DNA of 64,000 nt from the NCBI RefSeq assembly GCF_039596395.1, contig NZ_JBCNJT010000001.1:434001-498000 (forward strand). Direction: 5' to 3'. The DNA is from Fluviicola sp. Its GTDB lineage: Bacteria; Bacteroidota; Bacteroidia; Flavobacteriales_D; Crocinitomicaceae. Position 1 is the stretch's first letter; each line of letters opens with the position of its first letter. The notes below the pieces were generated by a model, which worked only from the letters and a program-made list of their open reading frames with translations, searched no databases and was not told the DNA's origin. The translations under genes were made by a program, and so were the position numbers. Shown here piece after piece: positions 8,944-20,900 of the stretch.

Positions 8944-9582
8944 ATGAAATACTTACTTATTTGCTTGACTTTATTGGGGGGAACATTGGCGTACAGCCAG
9001 GATGCCAAAGCAGACGGAATTCTTGATAAAGTTTCTGCTAAAATAAAGGGGCTTAAAACATTCTACGTAGAATTCAGTGCAACTATCAAGAACAGTACAA
9101 ACGGAACGAACTCCAACATGTCCGGAAAAGGATGGGTAAAAGGAGATAAGTTCAGTGCTGTTTACGGAGAAACCACTTTGATTTCTAACGGTATTAAGAA
9201 ATGGTCTATCGTAAAAGAAGAGAAAACCGTTTATGAATCAGATGCTTCCGGAGACGATGAAGATGCGATCAACCCGAAAAAACTGATGACTATCTGGGAA
9301 TCGGGATTCAAGAGCAAATACGAAAAAGAAGAGACATTGAACGGTGAAAAAGTTCACATGATCTATTTGTACCCGAAAAACCCGAAGAAAGCGAATTACC
9401 ATACAATCATCGTGTATGTTTCGAAAGAAGACAACGAAGTGAAAAAGGCAATCATGAAATCAAATGACGGAACGGTTTCCACATTTACCATGACCAAGTT
9501 TACTTCCAATCCGGCTATCGAAGACAGTAAATTTGTATTTGACAAGTCAAAATACCCGGGATACACGGTTGTGAAAGATTAA
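8944..9582 (+). CDS. LolA-like outer-membrane lipoprotein carrier protein
   Basis: A 212-residue periplasmic protein with a signal peptide ending in AYSQDA. The body fits the LolA/LolB-like fold: DGILDKVSAKIKGLKTFYVEFSATIKN opening, a GKGWVKGDKFSA strand pair, and VYVSKEDNEVKKAIMKSNDG toward the end. LolA ferries lipoproteins from the inner membrane to the outer-membrane receptor. Bacteroidota encode several LolA-like proteins, so it may not be the main carrier. It lies downstream of ftsK, a gene order common in the phylum, and is followed by a terminator. Confidence 0.85.
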   Translation: MKYLLICLTLLGGTLAYSQDAKADGILDKVSAKIKGLKTFYVEFSATIKNSTNGTNSNMSGKGWVKGDKFSAVYGETTLISNGIKKWSIVKEEKTVYESDASGDDEDAINPKKLMTIWESGFKSKYEKEETLNGEKVHMIYLYPKNPKKANYHTIIVYVSKEDNEVKKAIMKSNDGTVSTFTMTKFTSNPAIEDSKFVFDKSKYPGYTVVKD

Positions 9583-9605
9583 GATTAAATTAATTGATAT
9601 ATGAA

Positions 9606-9638
9606 AGGCGTTCAGGTTAAACCGGGACGTCTTTTTTG
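9606..9638 (+). terminator. Rho-independent terminator after the LolA-like gene
   Basis: Hairpin AGGCGTTC/GGACGTCT (with G-U pairs) followed by a run of six T. Confidence 0.65.
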
Positions 9639-9764
9639 TTGTTAGTGTGTTGTAATTGTAATTCCGCCTGGTCATTTCTTCCATTATTTGGTTGCTTCGT
9701 TTTGATCAAAAAGTTTCTATTTGTGGTGAACAGACAGATTTAGTTACCACTTATAGCCTTATTT

Positions 9765-11513
9765 ATGATTTTAAGTTTTCTTCGGTTTCATGCGTTGATT
9801 ATTCCGGCGCTTGTATTTTGCTTTCATGCCCGTTCCCAGTTAACCACCAGCACCCTGGATGCTACAATTGATGCACAAGTTTATTCGGGCAATCCAACAA
9901 CCAATTTCGGGACATTGGCGACATCAAACGTTTCTGTAGTTTCTGGGCCACGTGTCTACCGGTTTTATGTAAATTTTGACATCAATAGTTTAAGTATTCC
10001 TGCGAATGCAGTTGTCACAAGTGCGATTTTAAGGCTTACACCTACGGCAACCGGTGAAGGTGGTGCAGGAAGCTCCGATTTTGTGGTTAACGGAGTAACA
10101 AGCAGTTGGACAGAGACTGGGATTACCTATGCTTCACAGCCATTTCAGACAGTCGTTAATCAAGGTTTTACTTCTGCACTGGTAAGCAGTAAACGGGAAT
10201 TTAATGATTTGAAAAATATGGTTCAAAACCATGTAAACGGAACCATTCCGATTGTTGGTTTCTGTGTGATGCGAATCCAGGAAACTACCGCAACAACAGC
10301 CTGTCAATACAATACAAGAGAAGCAACCACATCAACGGATCGTCCCAAACTGGAAATCAAATGGTACATTCCTTTTGCAATGACTACTGCCACAGTTACT
10401 CAGGCATCAACCGCAACCAGTGCGGACGGAGCAATTTCACCCACCATCACCGGGGGATCCGGAAGTAACACTTATTCCTGGATCAATAGCGGTGGATCAA
10501 GTGAAGGAACAACTTTGAATATTACCGGTAAAGCCCCCGGCTGGTATGGTTTGCAGGTTACTGGAAGTTTGGGTGATAAATTCTATATGTCCTTTATTAT
10601 CGGGGCGAAATGTGAGGTGATTAATGTACTTTTTCGACAGGATCCGAATTTTATTGATAATGCAACAGTTATCCTGGGAAGTACTCTTTTTAATAATAGT
10701 AATTTCGGTACCGGTATCAACGCAGATGCAGGAGGAAAAGCATTGAGTGATAATTATTTTTTTCTGAGATATCGCCTCTGGTTTGACCCCAATAATTATT
10801 TCTACCAGGTCAATCAATACCTTTTCGGAAGTGCTCATTCCACTCAAACAAATGCTTGTATTTTAAACAGAGTCACGGCGGATTGGAATGAATTAACCAT
10901 TACAGGAGCAAATCAACCGGGTGTGAATATATCCACACCTCCCGGAGTTTCGCTTCCTGCAACAGCAACTACTACGGAAAATAAAACACTGGATATTACG
11001 GCATATTTCCGCTACTGGACATTGAATCCAACAGCTAATTATGGATACCGTGTTAGCGGTACGGTTTCATCTCCGACGATCGGTTACCAGAGCTACAACT
11101 CTGACGATGCTACAACTGCTTCCCTGAGGCCTTATGTATCCATGGTCGTTGAAGACAATAATTGTGACAGGACGTCACACGTTTCATTCAAGGCCGCTTT
11201 GGACGGCCAGTTATATCTTGCTTACAAAGGAAATTTAAAACTGCAGTTTACTGAAGAATACCAGCAGGAAGGAGGTAAAAAATGGCCACTGAAACTCTAC
11301 GACTATAATCGGACACTGATTGCAGGAATTAATTACAATGGCTCTCAGATTGGGTCCAATCCGCTATTGCCTGCGATCGATTATGTCTTTGGCGACAACC
11401 GGACAACACTCAATTTCAGTAGTTATGGTTTGCTTGACGGAGGATACTATATCCTTGAATTGACTAAGAGCACCGGAGAAAAAGAATACGTTGAATTTAT
11501 TTACAAGAAATAA
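9765..11513 (+). CDS. Exported DNRLRE-domain protein, first gene of the RHS operon
   Basis: A 582-residue exported protein (signal peptide to about residue 24). It carries two DNRLRE-type beta-sandwich domains: one at about residues 27-200 (ATIDAQVYSGNPTTNFGT, then SAILRLTPTA) and a second at about 285-460 (NATVILGSTLFNNSNFGTG). A SprB-repeat-like segment lies between them (TTATVTQASTATSADGAISPTI, ending GLQVTGSLG). The C-terminal ~110 residues form another beta-rich unit of unknown family. DNRLRE domains are found in secreted carbohydrate-active or surface proteins. The stop overlaps the next gene's ATG by one base (TAATG), so translation is probably coupled. Its role beside two RHS-like giants is not known. 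Confidence 0.75.
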   Translation: MILSFLRFHALIIPALVFCFHARSQLTTSTLDATIDAQVYSGNPTTNFGTLATSNVSVVSGPRVYRFYVNFDINSLSIPANAVVTSAILRLTPTATGEGGAGSSDFVVNGVTSSWTETGITYASQPFQTVVNQGFTSALVSSKREFNDLKNMVQNHVNGTIPIVGFCVMRIQETTATTACQYNTREATTSTDRPKLEIKWYIPFAMTTATVTQASTATSADGAISPTITGGSGSNTYSWINSGGSSEGTTLNITGKAPGWYGLQVTGSLGDKFYMSFIIGAKCEVINVLFRQDPNFIDNATVILGSTLFNNSNFGTGINADAGGKALSDNYFFLRYRLWFDPNNYFYQVNQYLFGSAHSTQTNACILNRVTADWNELTITGANQPGVNISTPPGVSLPATATTTENKTLDITAYFRYWTLNPTANYGYRVSGTVSSPTIGYQSYNSDDATTASLRPYVSMVVEDNNCDRTSHVSFKAALDGQLYLAYKGNLKLQFTEEYQQEGGKKWPLKLYDYNRTLIAGINYNGSQIGSNPLLPAIDYVFGDNRTTLNFSSYGLLDGGYYILELTKSTGEKEYVEFIYKK

Positions 11514-14500
11514 TGGAAAAAAGGATAATCAGTAAAGAAGCGTCTAATCAAACGCGGCTCATTGCCGGATGTTTGTCGGTTTTAATGCTTATTCAAATAG
11601 GTCAACCGGTTGTCTATGCAGCAACGATCCGGGAGGCAAATCGAAATTTCAATCGGTTGAAAATGAATCTGCCTGCAGATGGTTTGGGATCAGCCCGCGT
11701 GAAGCAGGATCGAATGGATTTAAAGGAACACACAATCGACCGCCTCATTGACCGGGAAATAACAACAGATTTTATCGAGGAGCAAGGATCAAACAGCTTG
11801 GCAGTTGCCGCGTTGGGTGGGCCCGGACAATCGGAGTCATCCGGTTTTTCACTGACCAGCACGGATGGAATGGTGGATAAATTCTCCGGTGATTTCACGT
11901 ATTCCATTCCCTTGGCGGATGTGGAAGGGTATCCGCTGGTACTGACTTACAATTCAGGGGTGAATATGCAATCAGAAGCATCCTGGGTTGGTTTGGGCTG
12001 GGATTTGAATGTGGGGGCGGTGAGCCGGGAAATGAGAGGTTTACCGGATGAGTTTAACGGACGCCAGACGATTGTAAAAACATTTCATCAAAAATCCAAT
12101 ACGGATTACGGGAATAAATTCGGTCTTTATGCGGGGGTGAAAATTCAAACACCGGGAGATGACAATCCACTTGCTCTTCAAACACAAATCACTGCCTTGA
12201 TAGGAAAATATACCGATAACTACATCGGAAAGGGAAGAACATTCGATTTCCGCCTGCAATCTTCTCCTTCATTGGTGGTGGCGGATAAAGACAGTTATGG
12301 TCCGTCGATCGGTGGAACATTCGGTCTCGGATACAGCCGAGATTCCAAGCGCGGAATCGGCAGAAGTAATGATATTGGTTTTAATGCCGGTTACGCAAGC
12401 CCTAATTTACCTAGCGGAGCAGAGTTTTCTCTTTCATCCGGTAAAAATTACAATTCACGCCAGGGATTGGTATCGAAAACCACTTCTTTTGAATTGGGGG
12501 GAAAATTGGTCGGCGATAATGCCGGAGTGGGTGGAAGTTATGGAGCATCGTCTACCGTTATGTACGGAACACAAACTGCCATCCCTTACATTTCCATGCG
12601 TAACAGGAGTGTATCCAGTTCCAGCGAATTGAACATTCACATTGGTAAGGAAATAGGTAAAAGTTTTGTTTTGACTGCCGGGATAATTACCCAAACTCAA
12701 AGCCGGTCAACAGATGTGGTACTGAATTCCAATCACCAGATCTTTCAACCTGCCATCGGGTATTTCCACAACGGGAAATACTACAACTATTCTGTTACGG
12801 ATTTTCAATATCCGTTAATGGATTTCAACCGAACCAATGATGTGGAATATTCGGAAGAAATGAAAAACCTGGCCTTTTCTGTTCAGACATACGACATTTT
12901 CCGGGTAAATGCCCTTGGACTGGGTGCTACTTTCAGGGGAAGAAGAAACGATTTCGGAACTTACAGGGATCCGGAAAAATCCAATGACAATAGCGTAAGC
13001 GGGACAAACCTTGCGGGGGGATATGTTAATGGAGCCCCATCGGTAATTAGCGTCAACCCGAGTGTGACAGTGGGGAATTCCAGTACAAAGGCCGGGGTGC
13101 TTAAAAAAGAAGACGGCAGCTATGCGATGGAATTTACGCAGGAGCCGGTGACAAATAAGTTTGATAAAGCGGTTTATTTCAAGGGAGTCGGTGAAATGAC
13201 TCCGGAAGATATGACCGATGAAACAGCGTTGGGCGGAGCGAATAAAAGCTATGTCAGGCTGGCGAAAAGCAGCAACGGAAAAGATATTGTTCTGACGAGC
13301 GACCTGGTTACAAACGGTACTTCTTCAACAATCAACCCAACTGCTTTGAACCAGCCGGAAGCATTAGTAAGAGCAACCAGTTATTTACCGTATACGGCGG
13401 AAGATTACGCTGCCATCGGGTCTAAATATACTTCCTATAGATCGTATACACTGAATAGTTCTCCGGTAAATTTTACGTTGATCAACAGGTTGCAAACGAG
13501 CGCAGCCAATTCACCGAACTATTCCAACCATCTTTCGGCAATCGAAGTGGTTAATGAGGAGGGAATGAAGTATGTTTTCGGAATTCCTGCTTATGACCTG
13601 AATTCGTCGCAGGTAATGTTTTCTGCTGACGGATTGAGCACTACCACGAATACGGTTACATACAATACCGGTGATAACACGGTCAATAATCCGCATGGTG
13701 TTTCGGGGTATTATGATCAAACCATTGTTCCGGCGGTTGCCCATTCCTTTTTATTGACCGAATTACAAAGTTCGGACTACATTGACCGCTTGAATGATGG
13801 CCCTACACTCGATGATGTGGGATCTTATTACAAATTCAATTACACGCGCCTTTACGATGCTACCAATCCGTACAAATGGCGGATGCCCGTTGAGTTAAGA
13901 TCGGCTTATTTCGATGAAGGAAAGCTGGCTACCAACACGGATGATATGGCCAATTATGCGTATGGCGAAAAAGAAATTTGGTACACCAATTCGGTGGAAT
14001 CCAAAAATGTAATTGCTGAGTTTGTATTGAGTGACGCAACGAATCCGCGCATGGATGGTTGTGCCGTGAATGGCGACAACGGAGGTTTGAATCCTGCCAA
14101 TCGACTGAAATATTTGAAGAAGATCGTGATTTACAACCGTTCAGAGCGCATGAATCCTACTACCGGTTCAGCAGCAGTTCCATTACAAATCATTGAATTC
14201 GAATACAGTTATGAATTGTGTAAGAACCATCCAACCAACGTAAATACGGGGACCAATTATAATGAATCCGGTAAACTGACATTGAAAGCTATCCGCTCCT
14301 ACAGCGGTAAATCGGAAGAAATGGGTTTATATGCTTACAAATTTGATTATGAAACTGAAGAGAACCTTGATTTCACATACAATGTAGATGCATGGGGAAA
14401 TCCAAAAATAGCGAGTCTTGCAAATACTAGAAAACCGCTGACACAATTTCCGTATGCTGATCAGGATGCAACCAATGCGGGTGATGTGGCAAAAATGTGG

Positions 14501-17500
14501 AAACTGAATAAGATCACCAATCCGACAGGAGGAACACTGGAAATCGTATACGAACCGGATTCTTATGCAACAGTGCAGAACACACGTGTTATGAAACATA
14601 CGGATGTAGCAGGATTCACCAATATCTATGATTTACTGACAATTACCGGTGGATCAACCTGGAACGGAACAACCGGATTACATACGGATTTCCATCAGAA
14701 CTTAAGCGGTTCCATGTCGGGAACCAATAAAACAAAAACAGAGAAATATTATGGCGATTTGGGAGTTCTGAATGAAAGCATGGTCCCGAATAATGTGGTG
14801 TTGTTTAAACTGGAACAAACCATTCCTAATTCGGTGACGGATGCCAATTCGGAGTTGAAAAAACTGTATTTCTCCCAGAATGAGGGAGCTCATCTGCCTT
14901 TAAAAGAACTGTTATTTAAATTGCATGTCAATGTAAAAGGATCGGCATTCGGAACCGAATTGATCAATGCTTTCGCCGAGATCCAGGAAGATATGGATGA
15001 TATTGCATCGATCGGTGTACTTCCTCCGCTGGGAACCGATAATTTCTATTCCTACGGATATGTGATCCTGAAAACATCACAGGTAAAGAATAATGATACA
15101 AAACAAAAAGGAATTGTATTCAATAACATGGAATTATCAGCGATCCAATTTATTCGCAGGGAATTACCGGACCTGGTTTATGGAACCTGTGTGGGGTGTG
15201 CCGGTGACCTGAGCATTGATAAAGCATTGAAAAAAGACGGTGATGTGGATTTGATCATGCATCAGAACGGTTGGGCGAATTCAATTAGTACGGATATTAA
15301 CTATGCGTTGACAACTGTTCGCCTGTACATTCCGGGGAATCTGAAATATGGTGGAAACGGTCGTGTGAGACAATTGATCTATACTGATAAATGGAATGCT
15401 ATTTCGACCGAAAATGACGGGAAATACACGTGGGATTATTTGTACCCTTCCAGGTTTACAACTTCGGGAAATGCTGCTTCCGAGCCGGTTCCGGTTTTGG
15501 ACGAATGCGAATTCTACCGGTGGGAAACCTATATCAACAGGATTGAGAAGTATCCGGATGAGTCAAGGTATTCTGTTGCTCCGGTATCAGCTATCCTATT
15601 ACCGCCCGCGATGGTCGGCTACGAGGAAGTACGAGTGCAAATCAATGGAACCCCGAACAAAGGGTATTCGAAAAGTAACTATTACACCACTCATCAGTTT
15701 CCGATGATAACCAACAAAACGGATGTGATCAAAGGACTCGATATTGATGAGCCGACATCTGTTCTCTTGGGGAATTCTACGAGTAAACATGGCTACAGCC
15801 AGGGATTTGTGGTGGAAACGAATGATTTCCATGGAAAACCCAAAGAACAGGCAATCATTAATTCTGAACAAGCTGGAAACGGAGCAGTGAATGAAGTGGT
15901 GCAATCACGAACCACGTATAACTATTCGGGATTAACCAATACACACAAAGTTATTAAACGAAACGGAACCGTTGTGGATGCAAACCTGGCACAGGAAACA
16001 GATGTGCACCTGGATGCGCGGTACGTATTGAGTAAAAGTTTACATCAGCAGTTCGGGATCAATTTGAGTATCCTGCTGGTAGGACTACCACCGGTTCCAA
16101 TCATACTGCCGTCTTATTCACGGGCAGAAACAGTAGAAGGTTTTTCCTCTGCGGCATTGATAAAACACATCAATCGTTCTGCGATCGTAGAAAGTGTGGT
16201 GACAGAAAACCTGGGATCGATCAATACAGCCCAAAACGAGTTATATGATTACCACACCGGAAATGTCTTGTTATCCAGCCTGAACGATGAGTACAATGAC
16301 CGTTTGTATTCCTTTTCTTACCCGGCTCACTGGTATTACAAAATCCTTCGGGAATATGCCGAAAGTCATCGCGCTACAGTTTCAGTGATCATTAATTCGG
16401 ACAATACGTTTTCCAATGCGGATGACGTCCTCACCGAAGGAGATTATGTGCGCTTGCTGGATATTTCCGGTCAGCCTGAAGCTTGGGTGGCACGCCACAA
16501 TGTAACCAATCAATTGTATTTAATGGGCCAGGGCGGAAGTATTACAGCAACTTCTATCTCCAGTCCGGGAACGTTGCACAGTGTGCTTATTCTCCGATCA
16601 AACAGAGCCAATAAACAGGGAATGATCATGCAGAGTGTTGTTACAAAACACAACCCATGGTCGGGGTCCGCTATTGTGATGCCCGTATCGGAAATCATCA
16701 GCTCAAGTGCCATAACGCTACGGAACCGCAGAAGTATGAAATGCGGCATGGAAATGAAAGAAGAAACAAGGATGAACAACAACGAAGTGACCGTTGGATC
16801 AGTCGTTAATCCATACCTGTACGGTGTGCGGGGTGATCTGGTTCCGGATATCCAGTATACGTGGCAAAGTGAACGTCTGAATGCGCAGCATCCTTATAAA
16901 ACGCGTTTCGACGGAACATATACCTCCTACAAACCATTCTATCAGATTCCTGCTATCGGAAGTACAAGCGGCTGGTTCCAGATCAACCAGAACGGACACC
17001 CGGATTACATCAGTCCGACGGATTTCTATTACTGGAGAAAAAGCGGAGTGGTTACAGCTTATGATCCGTACGGAGCTCCCCTGGAAAGTAAAAACCAGAT
17101 CGATGTGAGATCATCTGTTTTGTACGGCTATAACAATTTATTTAATCTGGCTCCGATTGCGCAGGCTATGAATGCCCGTCAGCAGGATATTGGTTACGAT
17201 GGGTTTGAAGATTACGGGTACTACAACTACCTGATCGATGATGCCGCAGGTGGTTCCAATACAAACGGGATTATGGTAAACAATACTCATTTTGACTTTA
17301 AGGCAGCAGATGCAGCCAATTCAAATGTTTCAATCAGCAATACGGTTCGTCACAGCGGCTTAGCGTCCCTGAGTATCGGGAATCTGTCTTCCGTAACCAA
17401 TACGTATACGATTTCACCTTCCAATTGCCCGGTAACGGAACCGAATGACCGGCAGACACCTGCCTTGGGATTTGTTGCCAATTCCTGTTACTGTGTACAG

Positions 17501-17950
17501 CCTTTTGCTCCCGATGCGGTAAAATATGTAATCAGTGCATGGGTGAAGGTTAGTAATCCAGCAATAGCGGATGGACAAATAGTGGTTACCATTGCGGGAG
17601 CTCCGTACACGTTTACTCCGACAGGAAATATCCTGGATGGCTGGAGACGTGTGGAAGGAGTGTTTGATATTCCGGCGTCAGGCAGTATTTCTATCAAGCT
17701 GCAACACATCAATGGGGCAGCCGCTTATTTCGATGATTTGCGGATACATCCGTATACAGCCGGAATGACGACAACCGTCTACGATCCCAAAACCATGCTG
17801 CCGATGGCTACACATGACGGGTATAACTATACGACTTTCTACAATTACGATGAAAATTTGAACCTGGTTCGCATGAGAGTGGAAACCATTGAAGGGATCA
17901 AAACGGTATCGGAAAGCGAAATGAGTGGATTCAAACAACCAAAACCTTAA
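11513..17950 (+). CDS. Giant SpvB/RHS-N-like exported protein
   Basis: A 2145-residue protein with a membrane-export signal near residues 15-37. About residues 105-180 carry the VDKFSGDFTYSIPLADVEGYPLVLTYNSG and ASWVGLGWDLNVGAVSREMRGLPDEF block, characteristic of SpvB-like/RHS-system N-terminal regions in Bacteroidota. The long middle is beta-rich without an assignable domain. Near residues 1925-2090 is a jelly-roll carbohydrate-binding-like module (ISAWVKVSNPAIADGQ, then AYFDDLRIHPY), followed by a short YD-like segment (TTVYDPKTMLPMATHDGYNYTTFYNYDENLNLVR). There is no RHS core. The next gene, 5 bases on, supplies the core, so the two behave like a split RHS protein (inference). Molecular function not established. 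Confidence 0.75.
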   Translation: MEKRIISKEASNQTRLIAGCLSVLMLIQIGQPVVYAATIREANRNFNRLKMNLPADGLGSARVKQDRMDLKEHTIDRLIDREITTDFIEEQGSNSLAVAALGGPGQSESSGFSLTSTDGMVDKFSGDFTYSIPLADVEGYPLVLTYNSGVNMQSEASWVGLGWDLNVGAVSREMRGLPDEFNGRQTIVKTFHQKSNTDYGNKFGLYAGVKIQTPGDDNPLALQTQITALIGKYTDNYIGKGRTFDFRLQSSPSLVVADKDSYGPSIGGTFGLGYSRDSKRGIGRSNDIGFNAGYASPNLPSGAEFSLSSGKNYNSRQGLVSKTTSFELGGKLVGDNAGVGGSYGASSTVMYGTQTAIPYISMRNRSVSSSSELNIHIGKEIGKSFVLTAGIITQTQSRSTDVVLNSNHQIFQPAIGYFHNGKYYNYSVTDFQYPLMDFNRTNDVEYSEEMKNLAFSVQTYDIFRVNALGLGATFRGRRNDFGTYRDPEKSNDNSVSGTNLAGGYVNGAPSVISVNPSVTVGNSSTKAGVLKKEDGSYAMEFTQEPVTNKFDKAVYFKGVGEMTPEDMTDETALGGANKSYVRLAKSSNGKDIVLTSDLVTNGTSSTINPTALNQPEALVRATSYLPYTAEDYAAIGSKYTSYRSYTLNSSPVNFTLINRLQTSAANSPNYSNHLSAIEVVNEEGMKYVFGIPAYDLNSSQVMFSADGLSTTTNTVTYNTGDNTVNNPHGVSGYYDQTIVPAVAHSFLLTELQSSDYIDRLNDGPTLDDVGSYYKFNYTRLYDATNPYKWRMPVELRSAYFDEGKLATNTDDMANYAYGEKEIWYTNSVESKNVIAEFVLSDATNPRMDGCAVNGDNGGLNPANRLKYLKKIVIYNRSERMNPTTGSAAVPLQIIEFEYSYELCKNHPTNVNTGTNYNESGKLTLKAIRSYSGKSEEMGLYAYKFDYETEENLDFTYNVDAWGNPKIASLANTRKPLTQFPYADQDATNAGDVAKMWKLNKITNPTGGTLEIVYEPDSYATVQNTRVMKHTDVAGFTNIYDLLTITGGSTWNGTTGLHTDFHQNLSGSMSGTNKTKTEKYYGDLGVLNESMVPNNVVLFKLEQTIPNSVTDANSELKKLYFSQNEGAHLPLKELLFKLHVNVKGSAFGTELINAFAEIQEDMDDIASIGVLPPLGTDNFYSYGYVILKTSQVKNNDTKQKGIVFNNMELSAIQFIRRELPDLVYGTCVGCAGDLSIDKALKKDGDVDLIMHQNGWANSISTDINYALTTVRLYIPGNLKYGGNGRVRQLIYTDKWNAISTENDGKYTWDYLYPSRFTTSGNAASEPVPVLDECEFYRWETYINRIEKYPDESRYSVAPVSAILLPPAMVGYEEVRVQINGTPNKGYSKSNYYTTHQFPMITNKTDVIKGLDIDEPTSVLLGNSTSKHGYSQGFVVETNDFHGKPKEQAIINSEQAGNGAVNEVVQSRTTYNYSGLTNTHKVIKRNGTVVDANLAQETDVHLDARYVLSKSLHQQFGINLSILLVGLPPVPIILPSYSRAETVEGFSSAALIKHINRSAIVESVVTENLGSINTAQNELYDYHTGNVLLSSLNDEYNDRLYSFSYPAHWYYKILREYAESHRATVSVIINSDNTFSNADDVLTEGDYVRLLDISGQPEAWVARHNVTNQLYLMGQGGSITATSISSPGTLHSVLILRSNRANKQGMIMQSVVTKHNPWSGSAIVMPVSEIISSSAITLRNRRSMKCGMEMKEETRMNNNEVTVGSVVNPYLYGVRGDLVPDIQYTWQSERLNAQHPYKTRFDGTYTSYKPFYQIPAIGSTSGWFQINQNGHPDYISPTDFYYWRKSGVVTAYDPYGAPLESKNQIDVRSSVLYGYNNLFNLAPIAQAMNARQQDIGYDGFEDYGYYNYLIDDAAGGSNTNGIMVNNTHFDFKAADAANSNVSISNTVRHSGLASLSIGNLSSVTNTYTISPSNCPVTEPNDRQTPALGFVANSCYCVQPFAPDAVKYVISAWVKVSNPAIADGQIVVTIAGAPYTFTPTGNILDGWRRVEGVFDIPASGSISIKLQHINGAAAYFDDLRIHPYTAGMTTTVYDPKTMLPMATHDGYNYTTFYNYDENLNLVRMRVETIEGIKTVSESEMSGFKQPKP

Positions 17951-17955
17951 TCAAG

Positions 17956-20900
17956 ATGAGATCATTAGTAATCCTTTTTTTAGTTGTTTTTTCAGGCTTG
18001 CAGGTGCATGCAGGAATAGAACAGTTCAGCGCACGTAAATCGGGAGGTACGGATTTGGTAGTTTCCCCGACCGTTCCTTTGCTGAGGGTCTATGATGACC
18101 GGTATAATGAAATGTTTTCAAATCCTTCCTGGAGTTCAAATTACACGATCAAGAGTGTGAAGAACAGGGTTCGGTTGGGAATCAATCCGGCGGTAGCACA
18201 GACCAATGATTTGATCGGGAATATCACCGTTCAGATTAAAATGTGGAAATGGGTGAGCGGTAGCTTCACCATGAGTACAACTACACAAACGCTGAGTTTG
18301 AACTACGTTCATGCAACACCTACCGGTTCAGCCATTGATCTGCAAACGTATGCATTTTCGGATGCCCACCGGGTAGAAGTCTACCTGATTGCGATGGATG
18401 CCAGTTTGGATAAAGAGGATATCTATATCAGTTCTGAAATCGAAGTAGACCGAAATTATACGCTGACACCGGGAATGGTAACCGGTTTAAGTGTGGACGC
18501 CAGCGATGCGAATTATTACGAATTCAATTGGGACCAGAAAGTGGGTGCCGAAGGTTATGAGTTGGAATGGGTGCATGTGAGTGATGTAACAATGACCAGT
18601 AATCCGAATACGTTGGGCGGAACCTACCTGACAACGGGACAATTGAGTTATGACTATTACTTAAATTCCACCAGGGTATTTGTATTGGGGAATACCTGGC
18701 GCATACCGAAGGTTTTTAATAGCGGGTATATTGTCTACAGGATCCGCCCGATCGGTTATATCGGTAATACAACAGTTAGGAATGAAGGAGACTGGACAAA
18801 TGTGGAAAGCGGGTTGATTGCTCTACACGTGGGGGCCAACGTGATCAACGTAGTTGGTGATTATGATCCGAATATGAACTGGAGTCACCAGGTGAGTTAC
18901 GACGACAAAGGAAACCGTTTTGAAGGAATTTCCTATGCGGATGGACTTGGTCGTGGCCGCCAGCAGGTAGGACACAATACCGCAACCAAACAAGCTGTCG
19001 TGTCGAACGTCTATTACGATGAATTGGGAAGAGGAGTGATCGCAGATTTACCCACCCCCGTTGATGGAGAAGATTTGCATCACAAACCGAATTTCAATGC
19101 ATTCCAGACAGACAACAGTCCTTCCGGGATTGACTACAAGGATTTTGATGCTGCAACAACCACAGCCTGTAATACCGTTACCGCGCCATTTTCCAATGCA
19201 AGCGGGGCCGGAAAGTATTATTCGTCGGCTAACACCACCCAGGATGGTGCCAACAAGCGCATTCCGGATGCAGAAAAGTATCCGTATTCCCGGGCTTATT
19301 ATATGAATGATTTTACCGGTCGACTGGAAAAAACGGCTGGAGTAGGAGGAACCCTGCGTGGCGGAAATGGTCACGATTCCTGGTTCTATTACCCGACCCC
19401 GAACCAGGCTGAACTGGACGGATTGTTCGGTGCAGAAGTGGGTCAGGCCAGCCACTACGAGAAAATGGTGACCGTAGATGCAAATGGTCAGGCGTATATC
19501 CAGTATTCCGATATGGCCGGTAGAGTAATTGCCAGTTACCTGGCCGGAGATGCTCCGTCTTCCTTATCACCGATCGATGGGAACGGAGGTGTAACGGCAA
19601 CAACCAATATTTTACCGCAAAACCAGCAGCACATTGATTGGAGTGTGCCGTCTTCTACTTTGACTTATAATGAATACTTTACGACATCCGGAAATTACAC
19701 CATTAATTACGCCTTTACTCCGGCACAATTCCACAATGCATGCATGACAGAGAACTTCTGTATGGACTGTGTCTACGATATGACGCTTTCTGTAGTGGAA
19801 GAATGCTCCGGAACCGTAAAATATTCCAATACCATCACACTTGCTGGAGAAGATGTGGGAAATGTGTGTGCTGCTGATGCAGAAGAAAGCTTCACAAGTC
19901 CGGCTTTTTATTTGGACAAGGGCCTTTACCAGATTGTTAAAAAACTCAGTCTTCACGAACAGATTATCCAGGATAACTGGTGTGTTTATAGTGCGCAGTC
20001 TACTTGTCTGACACCATTGTCTGAGTTGTTTAATCCAGCTTATGCGGCTGAACCGTTTGAGAATTGTATTGACGAAATAACAGAGCAGGAAACGGACGAC
20101 TGTACATTTTACCGGGCTCAGATGCTTGCAGATATGACACCGGGAGGTCAGTATGCCGGTTATATCAATACATCAGGATCATATAGCCCTTATATAGGTG
20201 GCTCTACAATACATTCTGTTTTAACGGAGGATGCTTTGGGAGCCAATATGGACTGGAAACATCCGCGTAAAGCAGATGATTCCGGTTATGATCATTATAA
20301 AGAGGCAGATGGAGTTACTGATGCCATGATCGATGGAAACTACGCAGAATATGCTTCATTTCAACGCTTTATTGAAAGTTTTCAACCAAGTTGGGCAAAT
20401 GCATTGCTGCCTTATCATCCGGAATACTGCTTTTTAAAATTCTGTGAAAGTGATTTGACTGCATCGAATAATTACGACCGGGAGATGCTGAATACGTACG
20501 ATTATGCCACTGCCTGTTCGGAAGGGTATTTTGCTCCGTTTACAGGATGTGACGTAACTCCGATTCCTTGTACGGCAACGGGAACAGATCCTTATTTCAG
20601 TACGCATGGAACGGATATTCCACAGATGTTAAGCCTGATGAATAATTATATGAGTTCGGGACACAGCGCGTGGGAAGAAGCAGTTTACCAGGCTTACTGT
20701 GGCGGAACAGGAGATTTTTCGTCCTGTATCTCTGCATTTAGTGATTCAAGCAATACCGATCAGGGATGTTACCTGGATTTGGTCTGGATCAATTACCGCT
20801 CGATTTACCTTCAACTGAAAAACATCGTTACTTACGGTGCACAAACCAAGATCTGTAATAATACCCAGATCGGAAGCGGAGACTGGTCCAACCAACATGC